From contig NZ_JABVEC010000016.1 in assembly GCF_014323705.1 (NCBI RefSeq), positions 1-64,000 on the forward strand: 64,000 nucleotides of DNA. Direction: 5' to 3'. Shown here in pieces: positions 8,952-16,739 of this stretch. The position numbers were made by a program, and so were the translations under genes. Source of the DNA: Actinomadura alba (GTDB lineage Bacteria > Actinomycetota > Actinomycetes > Streptosporangiales > Streptosporangiaceae). The notes beneath the pieces are model-generated. The model did no database searches. It saw only the letters and a list, made by a program, of their open reading frames with translations, and was not told where the DNA came from. Position 1 is the first letter of the stretch, and each line of letters opens with the position of its first letter.

Positions 8952-9659
8952 TCAGGACGCGTCGACCGGGTGACCGGGCGACGATGGCGTCCCGATCGGC
9001 AGACGGGCACACCGGCGGCAGGCGCGGGCCGAGGCCGCCACCACGGCGTGCGACCCGACCGTCAGGGCACCGGCGAGCGTGACGAGTGGCCAGCTCGTGG
9101 CCAGAGGCGAGGTCGCGGCGAGCGCCAGCGTGGTGATCACTATGGCCACGCTGGCGGCGGTACCGGTCCAGGCGACGACGAGGGGAAGCCGGTGCGGTGT
9201 GCGCAGCCGGCGGGCGAGGGTACCGGTGGCGGCCAGTGCCACCGTGGCGAACAGCGCGGCGACGGCCGCGACGCCGGCGAGGTGGACGGCGACCAACTGG
9301 GCCGCGTCCGCCGGCCACCGGCCCTGGCCGTGGTCGGCCGTCCAGATCAGATACCAGCAGGCGATCAGAAACGGGGCGGTGAGGACGAGGGCTCGGGCGG
9401 TGTGGCGAGTCTGGGCGATGGTGAGTTCCCGCTGGCAGCTCGGTGCGAGTTCGTCCGGGCTCCCGAACTCTCGCACCGCTTCGCGGACGGCGCCCTGATG
9501 GGACATCCCTTCGCGGGTATGCGCCGCGACCGTGTCGACGAGGCCGTCGCGCATCTCCTCGATCAGCCGGGCCTTGGCTCGGGCCGGACCGTGCAGGGCG
9601 GCCGCCAGGGACGCGACATAGTCATCGATGGCGTCGGCGCGGTGGTCGAGCGTGCTCAC
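8952..9659 (-). CDS. Membrane protein with permease-prefix (HAAS-like) N-terminal domain
   Basis: 235 residues from the GTG at 9659, chosen because it overlaps the padR stop in a GTGA (9656-9659). Residues 1-75 form a helical domain (DDYVASLAAALHGPARAKARLIEEMRDGL... AVREFGSPDELA) of the type that PadR-controlled membrane proteins carry in front of their transmembrane part. Five or six hydrophobic segments follow. These PadR/HAAS pairs usually modulate envelope or efflux functions. The substrate is unknown. Confidence 0.7.
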   Translation of the reverse strand: MSTLDHRADAIDDYVASLAAALHGPARAKARLIEEMRDGLVDTVAAHTREGMSHQGAVREAVREFGSPDELAPSCQRELTIAQTRHTARALVLTAPFLIACWYLIWTADHGQGRWPADAAQLVAVHLAGVAAVAALFATVALAATGTLARRLRTPHRLPLVVAWTGTAASVAIVITTLALAATSPLATSWPLVTLAGALTVGSHAVVAASARACRRCARLPIGTPSSPGHPVDAS

Positions 9660-9997
9660 GTGGCCGGCCGGGGCGCTGGGGCGGGGTCCAGGACGGAGCC
9701 GATCGCGGTGGTGAACTCGCGCCACGCCGTCCGCTCGGCGGCCAGGCCGCGCCGTCCCGCGTCGGTGAGCTCATAGCAACGCCGCCGCCGCTCGCCGACC
9801 GACTGCCAGCTGCTGCGGAGCAGCCCGAGCCGCTCCAGCCGGTTCAGGGCGGGATAGATCGTGCCTGTGCGCAGCTCCAGCACGCCCTCGCTGCGCCGCT
9901 GGACGGCGGCGATGATCGCGTAGCCGTGCAGCGGGCCCGGCTCGAGCACGGCCAGCAGCAACCCGTCCAGGTGTCCCCGCACCGCGTCCGCCCGCAT
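9656..9997 (-). CDS. PadR-family transcriptional repressor
   Basis: 113 residues with the PadR winged helix: HLDGLLLAVLEPGPLHGYAIIAAVQRR, then LELRTGTIYPALNRLERLGLLRSSW and the wing RRRRCYELTDAGRRGL. It is probably autoregulated and also controls the divergent membrane genes: a perfect 8-bp inverted repeat lies 9 nt upstream of its start (10007-10029). It is the first gene of a two-gene operon with the coupled membrane protein. Confidence 0.88.
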   Translation of the reverse strand: MRADAVRGHLDGLLLAVLEPGPLHGYAIIAAVQRRSEGVLELRTGTIYPALNRLERLGLLRSSWQSVGERRRRCYELTDAGRRGLAAERTAWREFTTAIGSVLDPAPAPRPAT

Positions 9998-10006
9998 AAG
10001 TAGACA

Positions 10007-10029
10007 GCCTACAGATAGATGCTGTAGGC
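10007..10029. promoter_or_regulatory. Predicted PadR operator
   Basis: The arms GCCTACAG (10007-10014) and CTGTAGGC (10022-10029) are a perfect inverted repeat around a 7-nt spacer, between divergent padR and the 10085 gene. PadR dimers typically bind TGTA/TACA-containing palindromes of this spacing. The assignment rests on position and symmetry. Confidence 0.6.
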
Positions 10030-10084
10030 ATTCTACGTATTGGCAGCCAACGTATATCGCGTTGGCGTCGACCAGGAGGTTTCA

Positions 10085-10573
10085 GTGACCAAGGTGCTGC
10101 TGTCCGTGCACGTCATCGCCGCGATCCTGGCGATCGGCCCGATCGCCGTGGCGGCCTCGCTGTTCCCCCGCTACGCGCGCCGGCCGCTGCCCGACGGCGA
10201 CGATGCGGGCGAGCAGACCGCCGGGGTCGCCGCGTTCCTGCACCGGATCTGCCGCGGGTACGCCGTGGGAATCGTCGTCCCGGTTTTCGGCTTCGGGACC
10301 GGTGCGCAGCTCGGCGTCCTCACCGACCCCTGGCTGATCGCGTCGATCATCTTGACGGCGATGGCCGCGGCCGTCCTCGTACTGGCGATCCTGCCGGGTC
10401 AGCGGCACCTGCTCGCGTCGATCTCGGGCCGAACCTCAGAAAGCGGGACCTCAGACGGGTCGCCGCGCTCCATGGAGACCCGTCTGGCCGCCCTCACCGG
10501 CGTCTTCAACATCCTGTGGACGATCGTCGTCGTGCTCATGATCGTGCGTCCCGGCTCCACCACCGGAGTGTGA
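10085..10573 (+). CDS. Four-TM integral membrane protein (DUF2269-like)
   Basis: 162 residues starting at the GTG at 10085, which has an AGGAGG at 10074-10079; the upstream ATG at 10040 has none. Four hydrophobic segments (VLLSVHVIAAILAIGPIAVA, YAVGIVVPVFGFGTGAQL, WLIASIILTAMAAAVLVLAI and ALTGVFNILWTIVVVLMIV) suggest a small membrane protein of the DUF2269 type. It lies divergent from padR behind the predicted operator, so PadR control is likely. Its function is unknown. Confidence 0.65.
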   Translation: MTKVLLSVHVIAAILAIGPIAVAASLFPRYARRPLPDGDDAGEQTAGVAAFLHRICRGYAVGIVVPVFGFGTGAQLGVLTDPWLIASIILTAMAAAVLVLAILPGQRHLLASISGRTSESGTSDGSPRSMETRLAALTGVFNILWTIVVVLMIVRPGSTTGV

Positions 10574-10577
10574 CCCC

Positions 10578-10880
10578 GTGCGCTCCCTCCGGATCGCCGG
10601 CGGCGTCGAGGCCGCCTCCCTCGCGGTCCTGCTGGTCAACCTGTTCACCGTGCACGCGCAGGTCATCACGTCGCTCGGTGGTCCGCTGCACGGCACGGCT
10701 TATCTCGTCGTCATCGCGATCACACTGCTGACCCCGGCCGCCGCCTCAACTGGCGCCCGAGCGCTCGCCCTCGTCCCGGGCATCGGCGGGCTGCTGGCCC
10801 TGCGGCGGATCCGCCGACATACGCGACGGTGCGCTCGCGGCCCGGCGCGTTCCGGCACATCACCACGCACAACTGCATGA
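10578..10880 (+). CDS. Small membrane protein, DUF3817-like, C-terminus runs into a palindrome
   Basis: 100 residues, GTG start 4 nt after the previous stop, so cotranscribed. The first 75 residues (RIAGGVEAASLAVLLVNLF, GPLHGTAYLVVIAITLL, GIGGLLALRRI) resemble DUF3817 with its E-x-x-S-L and G-P-x-H-G elements. The last residues (SGTSPRTTA) are encoded by the left arm of the inverted repeat at 10866-10921, so the native C-terminus was probably altered by that element. Confidence 0.6.
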   Translation: MRSLRIAGGVEAASLAVLLVNLFTVHAQVITSLGGPLHGTAYLVVIAITLLTPAAASTGARALALVPGIGGLLALRRIRRHTRRCARGPARSGTSPRTTA

Positions 10881-10921
10881 TCACGGCAGAAAGTCTTCCG
10901 CCGTGATCATGCAGTTGTGCG
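10866..10921. repeat. Perfect 22-bp inverted repeat (palindrome 1)
   Basis: The arms 10866-10887 and 10900-10921 are exact reverse complements around a 12-nt loop. The core is CTGCATGATCACGG. A near-copy (palindrome 2) sits at 11032-11081. As DNA it can form a cruciform and as RNA a very stable hairpin. No U-tract follows, so it is not a classical terminator. It resembles REP/BIME-type or MITE-derived intergenic repeats. Confidence 0.85.
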
Positions 10922-10995
10922 CGTCCCACCCGAGCCCGGCACCTGGGACGGCGCGGACCAGACCTCCTGCGGGGGCGGGCCGAGTCTCGGCGTCG

Positions 10996-11027
10996 ATCAT
11001 TCGCGGCAGGCCCACATCGCCTTTCCA
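10996..11027. repeat. Copy B of the dispersed intergenic repeat
   Basis: Matches 4969-5000 at 28 of 32 positions and ends 4 nt before palindrome 2. It may be an outer part of the same mobile or repetitive element as the palindromes. Confidence 0.55.
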
Positions 11028-11031
11028 CGCG

Positions 11032-11081
11032 ACAGCTGCATGATCACGGCGGAGCATCTTCTGTCGTGATCATGCAGTTGT
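11032..11081. repeat. Imperfect inverted repeat (palindrome 2)
   Basis: The arms 11032-11050 and 11063-11081 pair over 19 nt with two G-T wobble positions and share the core of palindrome 1 (CTGCATGATCACGG and CGTGATCATGCAGTTGT). It lies in the same orientation 160 nt further on. The right arm ends 1 nt before the ATPase relic, so the element seems to have truncated that gene. Confidence 0.8.
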
Positions 11082-11082
11082 T

Positions 11083-11133
11083 CGCGCTCTCACCCCGACC
11101 GGCAAGGCCGTCTGGTTCGAACTCGCCGCCTGA
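11083..11133 (+). pseudogene. C-terminal relic of an anti-sigma-type ATP-binding protein
   Basis: The frame reads RALTPTGKAVWFELAA and stops at TGA 11131-11133. The motif GK-x-VWFEL plus a short hydrophobic end is the usual C-terminus of HATPase_c proteins encoded beside DUF5753 regulators in actinomycetes. Everything upstream is missing and replaced by the palindrome. With only 16 residues the call depends on the two relics that follow. Confidence 0.5.
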
Positions 11134-11151
11134 CCGGGCGTCCCTGACGCG

Positions 11152-11322
11152 ACCGGCATGTACGCCAGGACCGTCATGCGTGCGGGTTCACTGACTCGCA
11201 CGAGAGAGGCGATCGAAGACCGCCTGTCCACGCGGATGCTGCGGCAGCGGATTCTGGCCGGGGAGACGCCGCCGAGGGTGTGGGTCGTATTGCACGAAGC
11301 GGCTGTGAAACAGCCGATCGGC
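11152..11322 (+). pseudogene. Relic of an XRE-family regulator, DUF5753 part
   Basis: The reading frame TGMYARTVMRAGSLTR, then IEDRLSTRMLRQRIL, then PPRVWVVLHEAAVKQPIG matches the middle of DUF5753, the C-terminal domain of scr1-type helix-turn-helix regulators (family pattern YAR.LLRAG...E.RV..RM.RQ.IL....PP.LW.VLDEA.LRRPVG). The HTH and the rest of the domain are missing. About 57 codons remain. Confidence 0.7.
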
Positions 11323-11411
11323 CTCACGGACCCGCGCTGGTCTTCTCCCGGACGGCTTGGCACGCCTTCACGACGCGCTTCAGCACGGAGTCTCCGACGA
11401 CGCCGCGATAA
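11316..11411 (+). pseudogene. C-terminal relic of a DUF397 protein
   Basis: In the frame ending at TAA 11409-11411 the sequence reads DRPHGPALVFSRTAWHAFTTRF. This is the typical DUF397 ending (D-P-x-GP-L-x-F-x-x-x-W-x-x-F). DUF397 proteins normally follow the XRE/DUF5753 gene. Order and orientation of the three relics are therefore those of the intact cassette, collapsed by deletions to about 330 bp. Confidence 0.65.
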
Positions 11412-11417
11412 CGCCGA

Positions 11418-11454
11418 GAGCGCGGCCCGGCGGGACGTCCGCCGGACCGCGCTC
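11418..11454 (-). terminator. Probable terminator of the GH95-like gene
   Basis: The arms 11418-11434 and 11438-11454 pair over 17 bp with two wobble positions around a 3-nt loop, 56 nt beyond the stop codon of the leftward glycosidase gene. It is very stable; no clear U-run follows, as is common in high-GC actinomycetes. Confidence 0.6.
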
Positions 11455-11470
11455 CTCGATATCACCACCC

Positions 11471-11500
11471 GGTATCGCTCTGCTCGGTATCGCTCTCCTC
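11471..11500. repeat. Two 15-bp tandem repeats behind the glycosidase stop codon
   Basis: Units 11471-11485 and 11486-11500 agree at 14 of 15 positions (GGTATCGCTCT start). They begin 9 nt beyond the TGA at 11510-11512. See the findings on 3'-end repeats. Confidence 0.8.
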
Positions 11501-11509
11501 AGTGCGGCA

Positions 11510-14260
11510 TCAGGTCAGGATGTTGAGCGCGTCGACGATCGCGACCGACGTCGTCCTGCTCACGATCCGGATCGTGTGCGAGCCGCTGGGCAGGCCGGTC
11601 CTGCGGTAGACCACCTGCTGGGCCTGTCTCGGTCCGCTCACGTACAGATTGACGTTGGCCTGGAAGGCCCCGTCGAGGTAGACGTCGACGTTGCCCATGT
11701 CGCCGTTGCGCTCGGAGAAGTACTCGATCCCGGTACCCGTGAACGTGTACTGCGCGACCGCGCCGTTGGTCGTCGTGTGGTGGGTGTCGTCGTTGTAGTC
11801 GCCGTAGCCGCGGTTGGTGGTCTGGTACCAGTTGGCGTCGTACGTCAGCGCAGTGTCGTTGACCATGCCGCTCGTGGTCCGGCCGATGCCCAGGGTCGAC
11901 GCGGTGTTGCGCAGCGACTTGACGTCCTGGTTCGCATTGCCGGTGAGCTGCGTCGAGGTGTACCCGCTGAACGGCTTGGCGGTCCGCTCCACGATGTAGA
12001 CCGTGTTCGCGGCCGTGCCGAACGAGATCTCACCGCTCGACCCGGAAGCCACGATCGCGTTGTCGGACGCGCGGCGAACCTGGATCTGCTGGGTGCCCCA
12101 GGGGTTCACGACCCTGGCCTGGTTGCCGTACAGGCTCTTCAGCCCGACGTACTTGATCTCGCCGGCCTCGCGCTCCGAACTGACCAGGAAGCCGTCCTTG
12201 GCCAGCAACGTGAACTTGCCCACGAAGCTGGAGTCGGACGGCACGGCCGGGAACACCCGGATCTTGTCGTTGTAGCTCTGCATCAGGGCCTCGTTCATCA
12301 CCGACAGGTGCACGCCGAGGTACTCGAAGACGCCGTTCGTGTTGTTGGTCAGCGCGTTCGGATAGTTCTGGTACTTCTGCAGCATCGTGCGCATGCCCTG
12401 GAACGCCTGGTCGCCGAGGCCGAGGCGGGCGGCCTGGATCGCGTCGGGGGCCCAGACGTTGCCGTACGGGAAGGGCCGCTGATTCCAGGTGTTCACCGCG
12501 GTCTGGTGGTCGGGGGCGCCGATCCCGGTGAGGTTGTACGGCCAGATCAGCTCACTCGCCACGTTCTCGTTGTTCCTGGTCTGCGCGATCGGCGGCTGGT
12601 GCGGCAGGTAGGCGCCGTTGGCGGTCGGGTACGGGACGAGGTTGTCGAGGACGGTCTGCCACTGGCCGCGCAAACCGGCGTCTTGGCCGAGCGTCTGGCT
12701 CACCTGGATGGCGAGCGGGAACAGGCTGCGGACGGAGGCCAGATCGGTGATGGCGTTCGGGACGTTCCAGTACGTCTCGTGCGCGTTCGAGCTGGCCATG
12801 TAGTACTTGCCCGCGCTGTCGCGCGAGAGCTTGGCCGCGTAGAACTTCACCGCCTCGCGCATGTACGGGTACGCCGTATTGCGCAGGTAGTTCACATCGT
12901 TCGTGTACCGGTACTGCAGGTACATGTTGAAGGCGGCCTCGGTGGCCGTGGACAACGTGTTCTTGGTGTAGTCGCTGTTGATCGTTCCCCGGGCGTTGCC
13001 GTCCCAGCCCATGGTCTCGGGCACCCACAGCCCGTCGATGCCGTACCGGGTCTGGGTATAGGCCTTCAGCGCGTTGTAGTTCCGGCTGTAGAGGTTGTTG
13101 AAGACACTGATCAGGTCGACGTGGTTGGACGCGAGGAACGAGTTGTAGACGTCCCGTTGGTTCCAGTACCAGTACCCGTTGCTCCACTTCGTCTGGTCAC
13201 CGGTGGCGCGAAAGACCCCGTTGATGAAGTGGAACGGGTAGTTGCCCCGGCCGCCCGCGGCGATCATGTAGGTGGCCAGGTAGTAGACGTTCTCGAGGTA
13301 GTCGGCGTCACCGGCGCCGTTGGAGTACTGGACGAACGACTTCTGCCAGAAGGCGTGCCACCAGTTCTTGTAGTCGTTGAGCGTGGTGTTGTATCCGGTG
13401 CCCTTCACCGCGGCGAGCTGGTTGCGCGCCTGCGCGACCGAGTCGCGGTTCGGCGCGTTGACCCTGCCGGCCGCCGTGAACCAGATCGTGTAGCTCGACG
13501 ACGGCGTGATGTTCAGCCGCACCTTGGTGCCGTTGACGACCTGGGTGCTGTAGCCCGCGCCCTCGACCGTCGCGGCGAGGGTGTAGCCGAAGCCGTTCGC
13601 GTCGGCCTGCCCGCGGCTGAGACCCGCGCCGGAGGAGTCGGCGTACGTGGAGACCGTCCGCCAGGTGTTGATGTCCGGAACGTCCGCGACGTTGCCCACG
13701 GAGCTGGGATCCCAGAGGCTCAGGTCGAGGGCCACGCTTGACACGTTGCTCCGGGTGTCGTCGACGTGGATGCCCATGACCTCGGAGTTCGGCGACCCCA
13801 TGATCGTCACCGTGCGGTTGCCGTCGTATTTCGTGGTCAACACCCCGTCGTACAGCGACAGCCTCTGCTGGTACGTGGAGTATCCGGTGTCCATCCCGGG
13901 GTTCGAGTAGAGATTGACCAGGCCGGCCGCGAACGCCGACTGCTGGGACAGGTCGGCCCCGGAGACCTGCATGGTGAGGCCGTTCTGGTTCCAGACCATG
14001 GCACCGGTGCGCCCGTTGCCGACGGTGAGCCCGTAGTCGGGGTTGGTGTTGGGCCGGTTGTAGACGACGTCGTGCTTGGACAGGTACCTGGCGTAGTCGA
14101 CGTTCAACGCACCGGTCGAGCGGTTGAACGCCGCGTCGGTGGTGGACGCGGACGCCGGGGAGAGGACCGCCGGGCTGATCAGCCCGGCGGTGAGTGTGAG
14201 GACGAACGCCAGGCGCGAAAGCCCGGCCAATCGGATCTTGGGCAATGTTCTGATGGTCAC
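11510..14260 (-). CDS. Secreted glycoside hydrolase, GH95-like (alpha-fucosidase/galactosidase type)
   Basis: 916 residues from the GTG at 14260; an in-frame ATG 60 nt upstream would bury the signal peptide. Residues 1-40 are a Sec signal peptide (basic start, LAFVLTLTAGLISPAVL, cleavage near SPASAST). The N-terminal beta domain carries YNRPNTNPDYGLTVGNGRTGAMVW. The middle is an (alpha/alpha)6 barrel with YWYWNQRDVYNSFLASNH and EAAFNMYLQYRY, then NGVFEYLGVHLSVMNEALMQSY and FPAVPSDSSFVGKFTLLAKDGFLVSS, typical of GH95 relatives. The last 150 residues form a beta-sandwich module (YFSERNGDMGNVDVYLDG). It acts outside the cell on plant or fungal glycans; the exact linkage cannot be told. Confidence 0.82.
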   Translation of the reverse strand: MTIRTLPKIRLAGLSRLAFVLTLTAGLISPAVLSPASASTTDAAFNRSTGALNVDYARYLSKHDVVYNRPNTNPDYGLTVGNGRTGAMVWNQNGLTMQVSGADLSQQSAFAAGLVNLYSNPGMDTGYSTYQQRLSLYDGVLTTKYDGNRTVTIMGSPNSEVMGIHVDDTRSNVSSVALDLSLWDPSSVGNVADVPDINTWRTVSTYADSSGAGLSRGQADANGFGYTLAATVEGAGYSTQVVNGTKVRLNITPSSSYTIWFTAAGRVNAPNRDSVAQARNQLAAVKGTGYNTTLNDYKNWWHAFWQKSFVQYSNGAGDADYLENVYYLATYMIAAGGRGNYPFHFINGVFRATGDQTKWSNGYWYWNQRDVYNSFLASNHVDLISVFNNLYSRNYNALKAYTQTRYGIDGLWVPETMGWDGNARGTINSDYTKNTLSTATEAAFNMYLQYRYTNDVNYLRNTAYPYMREAVKFYAAKLSRDSAGKYYMASSNAHETYWNVPNAITDLASVRSLFPLAIQVSQTLGQDAGLRGQWQTVLDNLVPYPTANGAYLPHQPPIAQTRNNENVASELIWPYNLTGIGAPDHQTAVNTWNQRPFPYGNVWAPDAIQAARLGLGDQAFQGMRTMLQKYQNYPNALTNNTNGVFEYLGVHLSVMNEALMQSYNDKIRVFPAVPSDSSFVGKFTLLAKDGFLVSSEREAGEIKYVGLKSLYGNQARVVNPWGTQQIQVRRASDNAIVASGSSGEISFGTAANTVYIVERTAKPFSGYTSTQLTGNANQDVKSLRNTASTLGIGRTTSGMVNDTALTYDANWYQTTNRGYGDYNDDTHHTTTNGAVAQYTFTGTGIEYFSERNGDMGNVDVYLDGAFQANVNLYVSGPRQAQQVVYRRTGLPSGSHTIRIVSRTTSVAIVDALNILT

Positions 14261-14664
14261 GCGGCAATCCCGTCTCTGCTCATGAGACCGCACGGGCCGG
14301 ACGGAGCCCGTCCGGGACATCGATCGATCGTGGCGGGGGTGGAAGGCGCCGATCTCCGGTGCGCGGGCAAGACATCGGATGACCTGCCCATGAGAACGCC
14401 GAAGCCGAGCGCCGTCTTACGTTCGCATCTCTGTCGCGCCGAGCAGCTCCACGCGGGCTGCCGACCGGATCTGCACCTCCTCGTCATCGTCCATTGCGAG
14501 GAAAGATACGTCCCCGGCGAGCGAGAGGGAAGATGACTCATCCGATGTATTTTCGATCGCCGCGGTTGGCCGCTGACCGCCGGAGGAGATCACCCAGCCG
14601 CCCGAGCGAGGGCCTGATGCGTACGGGACCTGCGGCAGCGACCTGCCGATGGCATGATCTCCGC
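14261..14664. other. Divergent intergenic region between glycosidase and SMI1 genes
   Basis: 404 bases. A short perfect hairpin (CCGGACGG / CCGTCCGG, 14297-14315) and CGATCGATCG (14320-14329) lie in the 5' leader of the glycosidase and might be regulatory. No convincing gene or RNA is seen; the frames present read poorly. Confidence 0.4.
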
Positions 14665-15291
14665 ATGTCCGAAGAGCTGTCGCGCTGGTACCGGAACCTC
14701 ATGGTCTTCGGGCCGTTCCAGCCCGTTCGACCCGATGACCTCGCGGAACTGAAGAGCGCGATCGACGGGCCGCTACCGGGCTCGTACGGCGAGTTCATCG
14801 AGGTCGCCAACGGCGGGTCCCTTCAGTACTCGGTGCGCATCCCCCCGCACCCGGAGGGCGAGCCGATCCTGTTCGGAAACCTCCTCTCGGTCGCAGGTGT
14901 GCTCACCGACTACAGGCGGCTGCCGAAGACCGTCTTCGCCGAGGCGTTCGCCACCATGGGCGTCGCCGCCGGCTCACTGCTGCCGATCGCGCAGGACGGC
15001 GGCGGTTCCATGCTCTTCCTCGACCTGTCGCCGGACACCCACGGGCGGGTCCTCGCCTTCGTCTTCGGGCTGCCGGACTGGACGGGGGTGGATCGCGCGT
15101 CAGGGATCGGAGTGGTCGCCGATGACTTCGAGCGCTACCTCGACCTGCTGTTCATCGACGCCGGCACGGCCGAGGCGACCTGGGAGGACACCCCGGCGGA
15201 CGAGCCCGCCGATCCGTGGCGTCGCACGGTCGAGCAGTGGCTCGACCACGGTCGTCCCGGATGGCGCGACCTGCCCTGGGCCAAGGCCTGA
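14665..15291 (+). CDS. SMI1/KNR4-family protein
   Basis: 208 residues starting at ATG 14665. The family core is visible as DLAELKSAIDGPLPGSYGEFIEVANGG (residues 27-53), then LLPIAQDGGGSMLFLDLS and FVFGLPDWTG, with DDFERYLDLL near the end. SMI1/KNR4 (SUKH) proteins are often immunity proteins of polymorphic toxin systems, but many are solitary regulators. No toxin gene is adjacent here, so an immunity role is not supported by context. Confidence 0.8.
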   Translation: MSEELSRWYRNLMVFGPFQPVRPDDLAELKSAIDGPLPGSYGEFIEVANGGSLQYSVRIPPHPEGEPILFGNLLSVAGVLTDYRRLPKTVFAEAFATMGVAAGSLLPIAQDGGGSMLFLDLSPDTHGRVLAFVFGLPDWTGVDRASGIGVVADDFERYLDLLFIDAGTAEATWEDTPADEPADPWRRTVEQWLDHGRPGWRDLPWAKA

Positions 15292-15410
15292 CACCCGCTA
15301 CTTCGGGGCCCAGGCCCGTGAGGAGCCGGGGCGATTCCGTGGGACGAGGTGAGTGCGCTCGTCCTGGTCGCCCGAACCATCGCCGTACCTGCGACCCACC
15401 ACGAGCAGGA

Positions 15411-15443
15411 GTGACCGCGGACGCCGGCCCGTCCTGCGGTCAC
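15411..15443. terminator. Hairpin between convergent genes
   Basis: GTGACCGC (15411-15418) pairs with GCGGTCAC (15436-15443). It lies between the SMI1 gene and the leftward 15449 gene, so it could end transcription from both sides. Confidence 0.45.
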
Positions 15444-15448
15444 CGGCC

Positions 15449-16174
15449 CTACATGGACCTCGGCGGTCGAATCCGCCGCACGACGGCCCCGCGCTCGTCC
15501 TTGAAGACGATGCTCCTCACGGTCTTGCCCATGGGTGTGCCGACCTGCCAGATCTGGCAGAGGTACCCCTTGGCGCGAAGCAGCGAACCCGGGTACCTCC
15601 TGCCGTCGGCCAGCTCCGCCGTGACCGAGGCGACCCGGTCGTCGGCGTAGCCGACGTACGCCGAAACGGGTTTCTCCGCATCGACCTGGGCCCTCCACCA
15701 GAGCAGTGTGGTCGGGTACTTCCGGGAGATGGGATTGCAGCCGCCGCCACTGACGGCTCCGGAGCGGTCCAGCTGCTGGATGCAGGCCCCGGGCCCGTGC
15801 TCGAGGTCGGTGAACCACGCGCGAAGCCTCGCGCCGGACGCTCGACCCGAGGGGGTGAGCACGCCGATCTCGCTGGTCGGTGGGTGGCGCTTGAGCTCCT
15901 CCTCGAGCGTCGGACGATTCCCGCGGGGCGCCTCGGGGGTGGGCCGCGCGGCCGTCACGGTTCCCCCGCCGGATTCACCGGTGCCCTTCATCAGCGTCGC
16001 GGCGGGGACGATGCCGGCGGCCGCGATGGCGGCCGGCACGATGACGCCGATGGCGATGCGCCGGCGCCGGCGCCGGACCCGCCGCCGTACGTGCACGATC
16101 GCCGCCGGGTCCGACGTGAAGGTCTCGGCCCTGCTCCGCAGGGCATCGCGCAGTTGCTCCTCTACGGTTTTCAT
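15449..16174 (-). CDS. Membrane-anchored protein paired with ECF sigma factor (likely anti-sigma)
   Basis: 241 residues. The N-terminus is short and helical (KTVEEQLRDALRSRAETFT), followed by a very basic stretch of arginines at about residues 30-40 and one transmembrane segment (IAIGVIVPAAIAAAGIVPAA, residues 40-60). The extracytoplasmic part, about 180 residues, is of unknown fold. Its start overlaps the end of the sigma gene by 4 nt. Gene order and topology suggest a cognate anti-sigma factor; the sequence gives no family name. Confidence 0.65.
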   Translation of the reverse strand: MKTVEEQLRDALRSRAETFTSDPAAIVHVRRRVRRRRRRIAIGVIVPAAIAAAGIVPAATLMKGTGESGGGTVTAARPTPEAPRGNRPTLEEELKRHPPTSEIGVLTPSGRASGARLRAWFTDLEHGPGACIQQLDRSGAVSGGGCNPISRKYPTTLLWWRAQVDAEKPVSAYVGYADDRVASVTAELADGRRYPGSLLRAKGYLCQIWQVGTPMGKTVRSIVFKDERGAVVRRIRPPRSM

Positions 16175-16707
16175 GTCTGCTCTCCGAGCCTCGTCTTCAG
16201 GGCTTTCATGCCTCTGTGCGCGTGCGACTTCACCGTGCCGGCGGAGATGCCCATCATCTGGGCGATCTGCTGTTCGGACAGATCCAGCCAGTAGCGGAGC
16301 ACGAGGGTCTCGCGTTGCTTGCGCGGCAACCTGTCCAGCGCGCCCAGCAGCTCGCGATGGTCCTCGCGCACAATCGCGATCTGGTCCGCGGGGGTGGCGT
16401 CCACCGGCGGTGGCGGCCGCCGCCGCCTGGAGACCCGCAAATGGCGGAGCCGGTTGCGGGTCAGGTTGAAGACGGTCGAGCGGAGGTAGTCGAACGCCGC
16501 GTTCCCATCGTCCAGCCGATGGGACTTCCGGTAGAACCGGGCGAACGCCTCTTGGGCGACGTCCTCGGGGTCATCGGCGCCCAGCAGCGCCGCCAGCCGT
16601 ACCAACCGCTGGTAATGGACCCGGAAGAGCTCGTCGAACGCCACCTCCCGATCGTCGGCGGGGCCGGCCATCGGTTCCACGCACCCATCCACAGACAGTT
16701 CGGTCAT
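16171..16707 (-). CDS. ECF-type (SigE-family) RNA polymerase sigma factor
   Basis: 178 residues from ATG 16707; a GTG at 16743 would add 12. Region 2: FDELFRVHYQRLVRLAALLGA, DPEDVAQEAFARFYRK and AFDYLRSTVFNLTRNRLRHL. Region 4: LGALDRLPRKQRETLVLRYWLDLSEQQIAQMMGISAGTVKSHAHRG. The linker is Arg/Pro-rich. The ATG directly follows TTTAAT, with no Shine-Dalgarno, so a leaderless mRNA is possible. The 5' end abuts a truncated GNAT gene. It is coupled to the downstream membrane protein. Confidence 0.88.
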   Translation of the reverse strand: MTELSVDGCVEPMAGPADDREVAFDELFRVHYQRLVRLAALLGADDPEDVAQEAFARFYRKSHRLDDGNAAFDYLRSTVFNLTRNRLRHLRVSRRRRPPPPVDATPADQIAIVREDHRELLGALDRLPRKQRETLVLRYWLDLSEQQIAQMMGISAGTVKSHAHRGMKALKTRLGEQT

Positions 16708-16739
16708 ATTAAAGAGACACGCGACGCGTTCCCGCGTTG

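Noticed and set aside
14665..15291. Toxin-immunity pair centred on the SMI1 protein
   Set aside because: No polymorphic toxin gene or toxin C-terminus lies next to it in the window.
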